Positions 39,671 through 50,040 of a stretch of 64,000 bases of DNA are shown here, piece after piece. Location of the stretch: assembly GCF_008831285.2 (NCBI RefSeq), contig NC_045146.1, positions 12,229,289 through 12,293,288 of the forward strand. The letters run 5' to 3'. The position numbers were made by a program, and so were the translations under genes. This DNA comes from Nymphaea colorata (Eukaryota; Streptophyta; Magnoliopsida; Nymphaeales; Nymphaeaceae). How positions within the stretch are numbered: the first letter of the stretch is position 1; each line of letters begins with the position of its first letter. The notes beneath the pieces are model-generated. The model made no database searches. It saw nothing but the letters and a program-made list of their open reading frames with translations, and was not told the DNA's origin.

Positions 39671-42060
39671 TTACTCAAGTGCATGTTCCTTGGTGATAGT
39701 GCCAATGTTAGAAGAGCTGGTTGATGGGGGTTTGGTGGCCGAGGAAGATGCCATATACTTCCGAAGCAATTTGACAGCCTTCCTCAGCAAACTATCGTCA
39801 GCTTCATCGATGCAGTCAGGTAGGTCGTCAACGGTAACCACGTCGAGGCCGCTGAAGTCGCCGTTGCCGCCGGGGAAGATGGTATCGACGGGGAGGTTGT
39901 CGAAGCAGTCGCACAAGAACGCGAGGTCCTCGGGTCCGAAGAACAGGACGTCCACCACTTCACCCCAGCCACCGAACGCGTCAAGCAGTAGGTGCACGCT
40001 GACTTTCCTCGCAACCCGTTTTGTAACTTCCCATAACTGCATGCGTTTTCACGAGACTTCAATAATCACCCTCTCAATTCGCTATATCCGTGATTTCTTT
40101 TCAACACTTGCAGGAGTCGGTCAGTTTTCAGGCTTTTTTTTCCGCCTTAACTTGTATTAGGACGACGAACAAATTCATTGTCACACTTGCTTTTGCAGTT
40201 TAGAAATTAATATAAGCCCGTATTTTGAGAGTTACGGTGCCTACTTGAGATTTTTTGTGCATGGTCTTAACGTTTAAGCCCGTATATATATATATATATA
40301 TATATATATTTGCTGTCGTGTGTCGGATAGTTGTTGGATTACTCATTAAAAATTTGCCACTAAAAGAACCACCTATCTTTAAAAGCACCATAAACCGTCA
40401 CTGTTCCATAAACCGTGGCTTACACAATTTAGTTGCAATTTTAAATTTTAGTCATCCACCATTGAACTCTATGTGTATCAAAAGAGAGAGAGAGAGAGAG
40501 AGAGATACCATTTTCTCTTTCGTCCATTTCTTCTTTGATTTGGTTGCCGGTTGCTCATGCTTTTCTAAGCACCCTGTGAATAAATCATGTAATTCAAATG
40601 CCTCAATATTGAATTTATGAAATTGAACAAGAAATTTTAGTTTGTAGCATTGAACTGCATTCATGTCAACAAGTGGTCCAAACTGACGAGAACAGGAATT
40701 TCCATTATGGGAGCTACACTCCCCGCCTTTAGGAAGAAAGAAAAAGTGGAATTTAAGACTTTCAAGTTGAAAAAGTTGAAAGTTTCATTGTCCAGGCGCA
40801 TGCAGCTGGTTAAGAAAAAGTGGCAGGATTCAGGGCCGGACCGAACGGAGTCCGAAACTTTTCCTTGGGGAGTAATTGTATTTTCACAATTTTTTTATAG
40901 GGGTGAATAATATTTTTCCGAGATATTTGCCGTTGCCAAACTAAAAACCTTTTTCAAAATATTAGGTAGAAACGTTTGTTTGTTCAAAATCGGAGGGTAG
41001 GTCGCCCATCGTGGTAGTTGGAGGGACAGGCCAGAAGTTCCATCGCATGCAATTGAAATATTAGTTGAAATCATCGGAGGCGGAACTAGTGCAGACATTG
41101 CACGAAAACCATCAACAAAATTTCCGAACTGGAAACTAGTTTTCTTAAAACCGGCCGTGTCCGTTAACTTTATTTTCTTTTCCAATTTATTGGGGATAGA
41201 GCTGGTTATGGCTTCGGGAACATACTTAGAAAGCATAATTTCAAAGTAAATATAGTAAGTAAAATTTGCGTTCGAGATTATATAAAGTGTTGATTATATA
41301 AAACTGTACCAAAATTTCTAGAAAAAACTATGAACGAAGTATTGCAGGAAAATCAAGGGTCGATCGCAATATAGTCCCTCCGCAAGCAAAATGTTAATAA
41401 GACCAGCAGGAATGGCTTCCCGAACAACAAAGACCATGCAGTACAAGATAAAGTTTTCTATGAGAGGGAGGTGATCAGCAGATGCCTTCTCTTATACAAA
41501 ATCATGACATAAAATAAAAATGTCGTATAATTAAAAAAAAAAAAAAGACCCAAAAACGTACCTCGGTGTAAAGCAAAGTCGCAATTTTTGCTGCACTTGT
41601 AGCAGCAGTGGTGTATCTGAAGGCGGCAAGCGTCACAGCAGATGCTGCCTTGGGTAGGTGGGCGGAACAAGAGGCGAAGGGGGTGCTGGCGGCCGCGGCT
41701 GCGTGCCGTCCGAGGCATGTGAAGGCACAAGAAGTGGGCATCGAAGTTGCAACTCTGGCAGTGGTAGATGAAGCCGCTGCTGCCGCTGTCCCCGCAGATG
41801 TCGCAACGGAAGGCGCCAGAGGGATGGGCGGGTGCAGAAAGAAGGTGGAGCGGGTGCTGTTGGTGAGCGGGGTGACCCTCAAGCGATGACGGGTACTGCA
41901 GGGCGCAGAAGCGGTGGAGGAAGAAAGCGCAGCTGCGGCACCCATAAAGGTTCTCCGATAAGATGGGCCGGCCGCATGCACCGCAACTCCTTCCCTTCCC
42001 GTCGCTGTCCGGCATTCCCATCGGGTGGACGTGGCACACGTGCTGAAGCGTGGTCGCCAT
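39671..42060 (-). CDS. DC1 (C1-like zinc) protein with diverged, less acidic tail
   Basis: Exon 1 is 41562-42060 (499 nt), exon 2 40509-40573 (65 nt) and exon 3 39671-40036 (366 nt), giving 309 residues. Donors are GTACGT and GTATCTCTCTC; acceptors are TTCACAG and CATGCAG. It starts MATTLQHVCHVHPMGMPDS. Zinc units: CGAC ... YGCRSCAFFLHRFC; CDICGDSGSSGFIYHCQSCNFDAHFLC; CDAC ... CCYKCSKNCDFALHR completed by G-C, so the usual Pro is Arg. Exon 2 is basic (KSKKKWTKEKM). Exon 3 starts LWEVTKRVARKVSVHLLLDAFGG, lacks the Asp run, keeps VVTVDDLPDCID and ends with a Ser-rich stretch and HALE. Exon 1 is nearly the same as that of 50041-52760, so the two are recent duplicates. A (GA)n run (40484-40505) follows the exon-2 donor. 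Confidence 0.88.
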
Positions 42061-42150
42061 TTCACTGCCCTTTCTTACTGAAGTCGACCCTTTGCGATTC
42101 CAATGCAAGCAGCTAAGTGGTTGCTCACAACCGGTGGGTCAGAAGGCTCG

Positions 42151-42160
42151 TCTATTTATC
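42151..42160 (-). promoter_or_regulatory. TATA box of the 39671-42060 gene
   Basis: GATAAATAGA on the minus strand, about 91 nt upstream of the start. A (TA)n microsatellite is further upstream at 42228-42251. Confidence 0.55.
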
Positions 42161-42557
42161 GAGGAATTGACTAGTACATCTCTTACAGGACTAAGTCGCG
42201 GCCATTGTACGGTAATTGATTGGCGATATATATATATATATATATATATATCGCATGACTTGGTCATTAAACAATGACTTTGTCATGATGATTGACCGCA
42301 TGAAGGCCAAACATGCACCTGACATGTGTTCATCTTCCTTGGCATTTACGCACAACCAATCTGCAAATTGATTTAAAATTATAGTTATAGTGGACTAGAA
42401 AAACAAAAGTGTAAACTCAAAGAAAAGTTCGCAACATTGTGGAGAATTACACCATGTCAACAGGTAAAAAAAAATGAGAATGAGGGTTTAACCTTAATAG
42501 CTATTACATGGAGAATAGCTGATTTTTTAACAAACATCCGAGGACCTGTGGTTAATA

Positions 42558-42945
42558 CGGCTATAGGAGGAAACATCACATAAATCATTCACATAAGCAT
42601 AAGATATAAGATATAGCTAAGCGTATAAGCATAACATCATATAAGCATAAGATATAGCCAAACACATAAGAATAACATCACACAGACATAACAAATTGGG
42701 TTTTCTATATCGACATTCAAACCATATATACAATATAAAAAGAACATGTATTTAAAAATAAAAGCTAATACCAAAGCATATAGCGAGTATGACAATGTCA
42801 AAGGCACGAAATGTCAACCAACGCAATGTCAAGTTCTGACTGTCTCAGCCAGTATGACAATGTCAAAGGCACGAAACGCAGACCAACGCAATGTCAAGTT
42901 CTGACTGTTCCTTCTTTCAAATTTGTAATTCCAGGACAGGCCCAA
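42558..42945. repeat. Duplicated upstream block with 'cacataagcataa' microrepeat, copy 2
   Basis: Same block as at 1838-2105. Inside it, a unit of about 60 bp (agtatgacaatgtcaaaggc ... ttctgactgt) is tandemly duplicated at 42786-42908. Confidence 0.75.
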
Positions 42946-42974
42946 GATCAAAAGAAAAGGACACAAACAAATCG

Positions 42975-43195
42975 ATCACCGCTGGCTCGATTAATTTTTA
43001 AAATTATTTATTATTATTGATGATATATATTTTATTATGAAAATTATAATTTATATTTAAAAAAATTATTTTATTTTTTAAAAATAATTTTTTTTATAAC
43101 AGGGTTGAGCCAGGCCGGGTCCAGCCGGGCCTGATGGGTCAAACATTGGGCCAGGTGGGACTGAGCCAGCCCAATGCCCACCCCTAACATTGACC
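42975..43195. repeat. AT-rich tract with GC-rich 'gccgggtccagccgggcc' tail
   Basis: About 110 bp of almost pure A/T followed by GC-rich sequence rich in GGGCC and CCAGG. It resembles 13370-13590. Confidence 0.4.
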
Positions 43196-43249
43196 TCACC
43201 CGTTCACCCGTACAAGCATGAAACTTTGTAGCATCTAAAAAGAAAAAGC

Positions 43250-44606
43250 ATTGGTGGCCAACTCAGTGAGTCCACTGGGATGCTTTCGAGTCCGCTTGGA
43301 ATTGTCCTTTCGAAGAGCCATGATTTATGGGAGTCAGCAGCAAATAAGAAATCAAAGAACTACGTTCACATTGTGTTAGGAAATAGTTATAAACCGAATC
43401 ATTATATTTTATAATTGAAGACGATGACTCGCAACAACCTATAAGTATATTTTTTATCTAATGTATAATTAAAACAAAATACTTCTTTCACCTAAACTCC
43501 AAAAATAAAATCCTAGAGAGAGAGAGGAAGAGAGAGAGAGAGAGATTGACTCCTTCGCTTCGAAAGCCAACAAATACAGAGAATCCCGAAGAAACCCTTG
43601 ATGGTTCCACAAACGGGATAAACCTCCAATGGCTTGTCAGGGAGTCAGGTATTGTTCTGAAACCCACCTACAGCCGTCGAAGGTTTGAGCTACTGCTTTC
43701 AAAGCCTCAGCCCTGGAACCCTCGAAAGTGCTATGGAAACCCTAGACTTTGCTGGCACTGTCGGACATGTGTGTGTGTGAGAGAGAGAGTCAGTGTCGTC
43801 AGCATGGTGAGAGAGAAACATACTGTCATCCGTGTGGTGTTTGCATATCGCCAGAAAAAAGAAAAAGGTCGTCCAAGAGCAAAAAAAAGCCATCAAACAA
43901 TGCTTTTTAAAACCCTCAGTTGTCAAGATTCACGGATCTATAATATGAGCACCTTAAATAAGCCCCGGATCTTAGACCCAGGGCTATCAAACAGAACCTA
44001 AGTTAATAACAATTGCCTCTTGTGTTAGTGATTTTTCCCTTCCTGATTTGAGGTAGAGACTTGATCCACGGACGGTTTATCCGGTTCGCCATACACTGTG
44101 CTATTATCTATAATGTTGCTTATTAAGTATTGGCTAATGTATATGCTGCTGGCCTTACAGTTTATTGTTGCCTATACACGACTTTATATATGTTGGTAGT
44201 GTATATAAAAGGCGTAGATTCTTTTTTTTGTCAATGTAGAAAATTTCAACGCAAGTTCTTAATTTGAAAACCAAAAAAATTGAGTGAAGAGTACTTGGGA
44301 CTCAACCAACAATGTGGCTTAGTTATTGTTGGGTTTGCATGCAGAGAAAAAATCCATCTTCTGAGTATAATTTTTTTTTCTTTCAATAAAATTTATCAAA
44401 GATATGTCCAGCACTTAATCACTCAGATTGAGAATGTATAAGAAAAGCAAATTACATCAAATCCATATACGTTACAACACCTCGCAGAAAACTACACACG
44501 AACAAGTAGACATCAGCAGTAGCCATGGCAACTTATTCAAATTAAAACGGCACGGCGCACTATAGGCTCCTTTATTAGACCGACACAGTTGAGGGAAAAA
44601 GGTCGG
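43250..44606. repeat. Segmental duplication partner of 5.04-6.45 kb
   Basis: Colinear with 5036-6450. A (GA)n run lies at 43514-43546. A 151-codon plus-strand frame (43546-44001) has no recognisable domain, lacks a counterpart in the 5-6 kb copy and contains a microsatellite, so I do not call it. The last 150 bases are the 3' flank of the next DC1 gene. Confidence 0.65.
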
Positions 44607-45266
44607 TCAGGCACCCTCGCCCATTCTTGCCATATGCTCGAAAGCCAAAGATCTAGCCTCCGCATGTGAGGCACTATCAACGTAACCGCCGAAGCCAGGC
44701 GGCTGGCCGAAGGTGCTCATGTCATCGCCGAAGTCGTCGTCGTTGTCGTCATCGTCGACGCCGTCGCCATCTTGAACGTCGTTATCTTCTCCGGCAACAT
44801 CGCCAAGCCACTCACCTATACCTATACCATCGAAAATGCTGCGAACCACTCCTTGGACCGCACCGCTCACCAGGGCTCCCATAATGACAATTCCCTGAGA
44901 AGATATTTGACAAGGAGAATAATAATGGAGTATGTTCCAAAAATACAGTGTTCGTGTTTCAAGCAATATCGTGTTATTATGTCTAATATTCGGTTATTGA
45001 ATATAACTACATCAATGATCATGTAATGTTTTTTAAACAAGAACATGGTGTTCTTAAGTGCTTGCAAATATGCCAGTGATTGCCTCCAATAACTTGCTGT
45101 TCGACTATTCAACCAAGTATTTGGATGACCTCTTAAGAATAATCCTTGTCCCTCTGCATATCTCAAAAAACTCAAGCTTTGAGGTGAGGTTTCAAAGCGT
45201 CAACCGCACTATGTTTTAGCTAACAATTCCAAAATGGCAGCGACGTGTTACTGGTAATAAAGTTTT

Positions 45267-45300
<34 letters not shown>

Positions 45301-47193
45301 TCTCTCACACGCGCACACACCAACACAAAAGGAAGGTCTACGACCATTAATTCCGTTGTCTTAACCTTTACCTATCATTTTCTAGAAGTGCCAAAAACTG
45401 GAGAAACCTATGTGTAAACTCAATTAAGCTTGTGAAGAGAATATGTGGAAGAAATCACCATTGTCACATGGAATAAAGGGCTCCAATGGTTTTCCTCCTT
45501 GATAACAAGGGTAAGGCGAGTTTAAGCTTGGTCATTTTCACTCACGTTCAAAAATGAATTTTTTAGTAAGCAGTTTGGCTAAGCTCAAGCCAATTCTTGG
45601 CTCCAGCCTAAGTAAGCCGACTTAGCCGAGTTAGAGTATTATTAACCTTGAGTCACTGAATGGTACTCCAGTTAGTCAACTTGACCTTGACTCCATCTTG
45701 CGCCAAGGTGATGCTCGACCGCTTGAGACTCGAACTAAGTTTGAGCCAGCCCTGCTCGGCTCCTACTGGGCTGGTGAATAGACGTAAGGGGCAGCACTAG
45801 ATTTGGCACGATGGAACTGGATGGTGGCGGTGTTACGTTATTGAGCAATTGTCTACACCACCCTTCAAATTTTACCATATTTACATATGGAAACATCATT
45901 ATTTTTTAGTTTTTCACATAAAAGAGTGCTCCTTCAGTTTGAAATTAAGTTTGTAGAACCTTTTAACCAAAAATTTCTGACTCGACCATTGGAACTCGAT
46001 TTGTTGTTGGGAGGCCCTTCTCACCTGCCAAATGGCTCTGTTATGGGCTGGGTAAATGATGCAACGTCTGTCTCAGGCACATAAAAGCCAGAGGCCATGT
46101 ATTTTGGTCCGTAGCGCTTCTGTTCTCTGCCATGGTGTGTTCTTGGCAATTATTGGTTGTATACACCTTACCTTTTGGCAATCACGGTTCAGAGGCCTAA
46201 AGTCACCCATGAATGTTTTGAAATACACACCACCAGAAACTTATACATATATATAGACACACACACAAAGAGGCAAGAGAGAGAGTCTTACTAAGTTTTC
46301 TCTGTTATGTTTGGTGGGACCCCGTTGGTTATTGGAGCCCTGTTCAGGGCCTTGTTGCTTATTGGAGCATCCTGTCTTGGGTTGTCTATTGAGGCACTCT
46401 GTCATGGAACCACATAATGCAAATTCACTAAAAGGTTATAAGATAGATTAAAGTTTTGGACTCATATTTGAGTACAATGAAATTGAACAATAAGAAAGTA
46501 TGAGCCAATAAACACTGTAAATCATGTTAAATGAGTTCATTACATCCAATGACCAGAAAGAGGGAGTTAAGACGTACTAATTTAAGAAAGCTAAAGTCTC
46601 ATTGCCCGGGGCATGAATCTTTGTCAACATAGAGTGGGAGGGGTTATCCTGACTCCAAGTCTCTTGTTCAAAACAGATTTCACATACTTACGTGGGTGTA
46701 GAAAAAAGCTGCAACGGCTGCAGCTGTAGCAACAGTATTGGATCTGAAGGCCGCAAACGCCACAGGAGGTGGGTCCCATGGCTGGTGGGCTGAACAGGAG
46801 CTGAAGTCGGTGCGGGTGGGCTGGGCTTTGTGCCTTGGGAGACAGGTTAACGCATGGCACATGGGCGTTGAATTGGCAAGTCTGGCAGTGGTAGTTGAAC
46901 CCTTGGCCACGGTTCCCGCATATGTCGCAACCGAAAAAGCCGCCGCTGTTGGCAGGTGCATAAAGAAGGCGGAGCGGGTGCTGTTGGTGCGCAGGGTGCG
47001 CTGGAAACGACGCCGGCATAAGGGTGCAGGAGCCGTGGAGGAAGAAACTGCAGCTGCGGCAACCGAAAAGGTCGTTCCCCGATGTGAAGGGGAGGTCGCA
47101 TGCACCGCAATTTGCCGCCCTCACGCTGGCCTCCATTGTTTCCATATGTTGCAGTGGGTGGTCGTGGGATCCGTGCTGAAGCGTGGACGCCAT
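44607..47193 (-). CDS. DC1 (C1-like zinc) protein with longest linker exon and Asp-rich tail
   Basis: Exon 1 is 46692-47193 (502 nt), exon 2 46292-46398 (107 nt) and exon 3 44607-44894 (288 nt), giving 298 residues. Donors are GTAAGTATG and GTAAGACTCTC; acceptors are ATGACAG and TTCTCAG. It starts MASTLQHGSHDHPLQHME. Zinc units: CGAC ... FGCRSCSFFLHGSC; CDICGNRGQGFNYHCQTCQFNAHVPC; CGVCGLQIQYCCYSCSRCSFFLHP completed by Q-C. Exon 2 is much longer than in paralogues and Gln/Asn/Pro-rich (TGCSNKQQGPEQGSNNQRGP). Exon 3 starts with a hydrophobic stretch (GIVIMGALVSGAVQGVV), then EDNDVQDGDGVDDDDNDDDFGDDMSTF and FEHMARMGEGA; the DLP motif has become QPPGFGG. Its relic copies are at 3437-3529 and 6460-6929. 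A TATA box is at 47281-47290. Confidence 0.87.
45270..45297. repeat. (CT)n microsatellite in intron 2
   Basis: CT dinucleotide run, followed by a CA-rich stretch. Confidence 0.85.
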
Positions 47194-47280
47194 CGCTAGC
47201 CACTTAGTAAGGTCCCAAGCTCTTCCAACGGATGTAGCTCAGTACTGCTCAACTGGTGGATCAGATGCAAGACTGGCTCC

Positions 47281-47290
47281 TCTATTTATC
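47281..47290 (-). promoter_or_regulatory. TATA box of the 44607-47193 gene
   Basis: GATAAATAGA followed by GGAGCC on the minus strand, about 90 nt upstream of the start codon. Confidence 0.6.
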
Positions 47291-47325
47291 GGGAGCGCTA
47301 AGGTCTTCTTCATTAATACCTTCCT

Positions 47326-47353
47326 TTCCTGGCCTTTTGGCTAACATCGTGTG
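47326..47353 (+). other. U2 snRNA 5'-end fragment, diverged copy
   Basis: Reads ...cctttcctggccttttggctaacatcg, homologous to 1745-1778 but with a four-base insertion in the 5' part and a G-to-C change. It sits 35-60 bp upstream of the TATA box of the DC1 gene, as in the other copy, so it was present before the two genes separated. Confidence 0.5.
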
Positions 47354-47581
47354 AATTTCTTCATCACTAGGCCGTCACCCTCACGACTCAGTCATCCCAT
47401 TAAATTTATTGGTAAATAATTTTATCGTAGGGACGGTTCAGCTGGGAAGTGGACAGGTAAAAATAAAAAATAAAAAATGAATGACTCTACCACATTTAAC
47501 CTTAATAGCTATTACATGAGGAATAGCTGAATTTGTAACAAACATCTGACGACCTGTGGTTAATACGGCTATAGGAGCTTG

Positions 47582-47915
47582 ATGCCGGAACAAACATCAC
47601 ATAAATCAGCCACATAAGCATAAAACATATAAGATATAGATAAGCACATAAGCATAAGATGTAGCAAACACATAAGCATAACATCACATGGACAAGAAAT
47701 TCGGGTTTCGATATCGACATTCAAACCATATATACAATAGAAAATAACATGTATTTAAAAATAGAAGCTAATACCGAAGCATATAACCAGTATGACAATG
47801 TCAAAGGCACGAAATGTCAACCAACGCAATGTCAAGTTCTGACTGTTTCTTGTTTCAAATTTGTAATTCCAGGACCGACCCAAGATAAAAAGAGAATCAC
47901 ACAAACAAACGATCA
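47582..47915. repeat. Duplicated upstream block with 'cacataagcataa' microrepeat, copy 3
   Basis: Same block as 1838-2105, with the downstream part extending to gtaattccaggaccgaccca as in copies 2 and 4. Confidence 0.75.
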
Positions 47916-48640
47916 CGTAATGGCAAAACTCCTTTTCGAGTTACATTTCTTTTCTTTTTACATCTTCAAATACTTTTTTAGATGGTAATTGTCTACTACT
48001 TCATGGCTAGTAAATGGCATAAAGATTGTACGTTAGCACCAATACACGTGTAGATACCCGCCCTCTGCCCTCAAAGACAACATAGCATTTCTTGCTGTGC
48101 TACATATTCGCGGTCCTGTGAATAGTAATATATTTGCAAGGCAGAACTATAACAATAGGAAATATTTTTTGAACAAACCGTAACATACTGACAAACCATA
48201 TGCATGCTTGCCTGATGAACAGGCCACACACTTGCTATTCTGATAATCTCCACAGAGTTGGGTTGTTATAGTAATGCACAAAAAATTGTTGCTTCCATGT
48301 TGAGTAGAATTGCTTACGCTGCAACCTCAAATTCGCTTATGGCGGTGGAAACATTGTTGTATGATTGTGTATCGTTGTCAAAAAATGGCACCTCATTCGA
48401 ATTGTGTTCAATGCAATGCACATGCTACTGACACAAATTTGATTGTCTTCGGATGGAAAACTCACAAATATTTATGGTCAGCATTGGTGCGTCCAAATTA
48501 GTTGATGCAAGAAACCTGAGCTTTGAAGGTATATATATATGTTATTCACATAACAAATCATTGTTACAGATCAATTATTTGAATTTTTGGAATAGTTTGC
48601 CTCCCCACAATAGTTTAATGCAAGTAAACTGCACAACATT
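47916..48640. other. Intergenic; similar to 53.7-54.45 kb
   Basis: Positions 48280-48400 match 54140-54270 (ttgcttac.ctgca.cc.caaattc, then ggcggtggaaacattgttg / ggtggtgaaaacattaatg). No gene. Confidence 0.45.
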
Positions 48641-48877
48641 CGGTACTCATATTTAATCTCCGAAAGATCGTTGGTAGAACACTACTACAAGAATGGGCCG
48701 GTCTGAATATCACCGGTGTAGATCTGTACCGGTCCGGTGTAGATGACCCATTTAAACACCCTCTACCTGGGGTTTCGCATCGGCTGTCAAGAAAAATGGA
48801 AAGGAAAATGGCCATTTTCCTCGTTTTTGATCAAAACATCGCGTCTACTCATATCTAATCTCCAAAAAATTGTTGGT
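48641..48877. mobile_element. CACTA-like fragment between imperfect 34-bp direct repeats
   Basis: The flanks are tactcatatttaatctccga... (48641-48674) and tactcatatctaatctccaa... (48844-48877). Between them lies about 170 bp starting cactactacaagaatggg and containing ggtgtagatctgtaccggtc-type subterminal repeats and a perfect 20-bp palindrome (48802-48821). The related locus at 37850 has a single copy of the flank. The element has no coding sequence. The flank duplication is longer than a normal 3-bp CACTA target duplication, so the mode of insertion is uncertain. Confidence 0.5.
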
Positions 48878-48879
48878 AT

Positions 48880-49520
48880 GTACTAATCCGAGGGCTTAAA
48901 TGTATAGTTCATTGACCACGATGTGGTTTTTGTTAGTATACATTTTTGGAAAATAACAACACACTTACCCTCATTATATTTGCAACTAGCTGCGTAACGA
49001 TAAAAAAATTACTCAGATGGATGGTCAAAATGCTGAGTGGAAAACGGCGTACAACAGCAGAATGAAGAACAAAGCACTTAACTTTTAGATCTGAACACAG
49101 AAAAAGAGTTTGGGGAGGTGGTTGATTTTTTTTTTCCTTTTTAGGAGTGAAAAAGCTTCTAAATACAACTTATGCTTTCTTTATTCAGACATTAGAATGG
49201 AATTGTTGGTTTGTGAATTATTTCGGACGCTCACGCGGCTATGTATGATTGCCCAAACAGTGGGTGGTTCTAGTAAAAAATTGACAAGCTAGGCAACTAT
49301 TTGTACTTTTTGTTTAATTTTTAATGCATCAATTTTGTTCTATACCCTTCGTAGGTTTATGAATATGTTATTTTCAAATAGTTGATATCTTTAAATCGAT
49401 CGAACTTATATGGCCAACTTCTCTTCTTTCTTTTTTTCGTTTTTGTCATAAATCACCAATTGAAACGGTCTTAGGCCACAGGAGCCTTGAGTTGAACATT
49501 CTTATTATAGACCATACATT
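48880..49520. other. Intergenic; parts shared with 37.9-38.35 kb
   Basis: Colinear with 37880-38340. No gene. Confidence 0.45.
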
Positions 49521-49850
49521 AGGCTTGGCCTTGAGAATATTATATTTGAGGGTTTTAGAGTCGTTTTAGAATTTAGAGTCACATCCTACACTTCTTTATT
49601 AGATGACAAATGTTGTCAGGTAAACGATTCCATCCGCATGCTCGATTGGGATTATTTGCGAAATATACACGCTCATGGTAACTTTCGATTGGATGATTTG
49701 CAGATACCCACGCTCTTGGTAACTTTTGGAAGAGGATGCTCAGATACTTATTTTCTAAATTATTCAGGTGAACATCAGAAGATCACACCACACCACCCCA
49801 ATAAAACTTCTGAGTTGGTGCCTATTGTGGGATCTCCACCTAATTGACAG
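49521..49850. repeat. Single-unit counterpart of the 2.8-3.5 kb locus
   Basis: aggcttggccttgagaatat, one diverged copy of the 85-bp unit (about 49535-49650), then ttcgattggatgatttgcagat and acttttggaagaggatgctc as at 3357-3440. It ends where the 3' flank of the next DC1 gene begins. Confidence 0.7.
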
Positions 49851-50040
49851 AAGGAGGTGAGAGGGAAAAAGGCAAATCACATCAAATTCTTATTGCGGGT
49901 TTTGCAGACAACCGATGTACGGGCGATGAAACGAAACAAACTAAGAAAAATGAAGCTCAAACAAGTAGATGTAACTGCGGTGGCGACGAGGGGCTTTAAT
50001 CTGACAACATATAGAATATACCAGAGGCAAGGAACCTTTT

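Noticed and set aside
43546-44001. 151-codon plus-strand frame as a gene
   Set aside because: It runs through GA/GT repeats, has no counterpart in the duplicated 5-6 kb block, and shows no domain.
44666-44884. Arg/His-rich plus-strand frame
   Set aside because: It is the antisense of the Asp-rich tail of the 44607-47193 gene.
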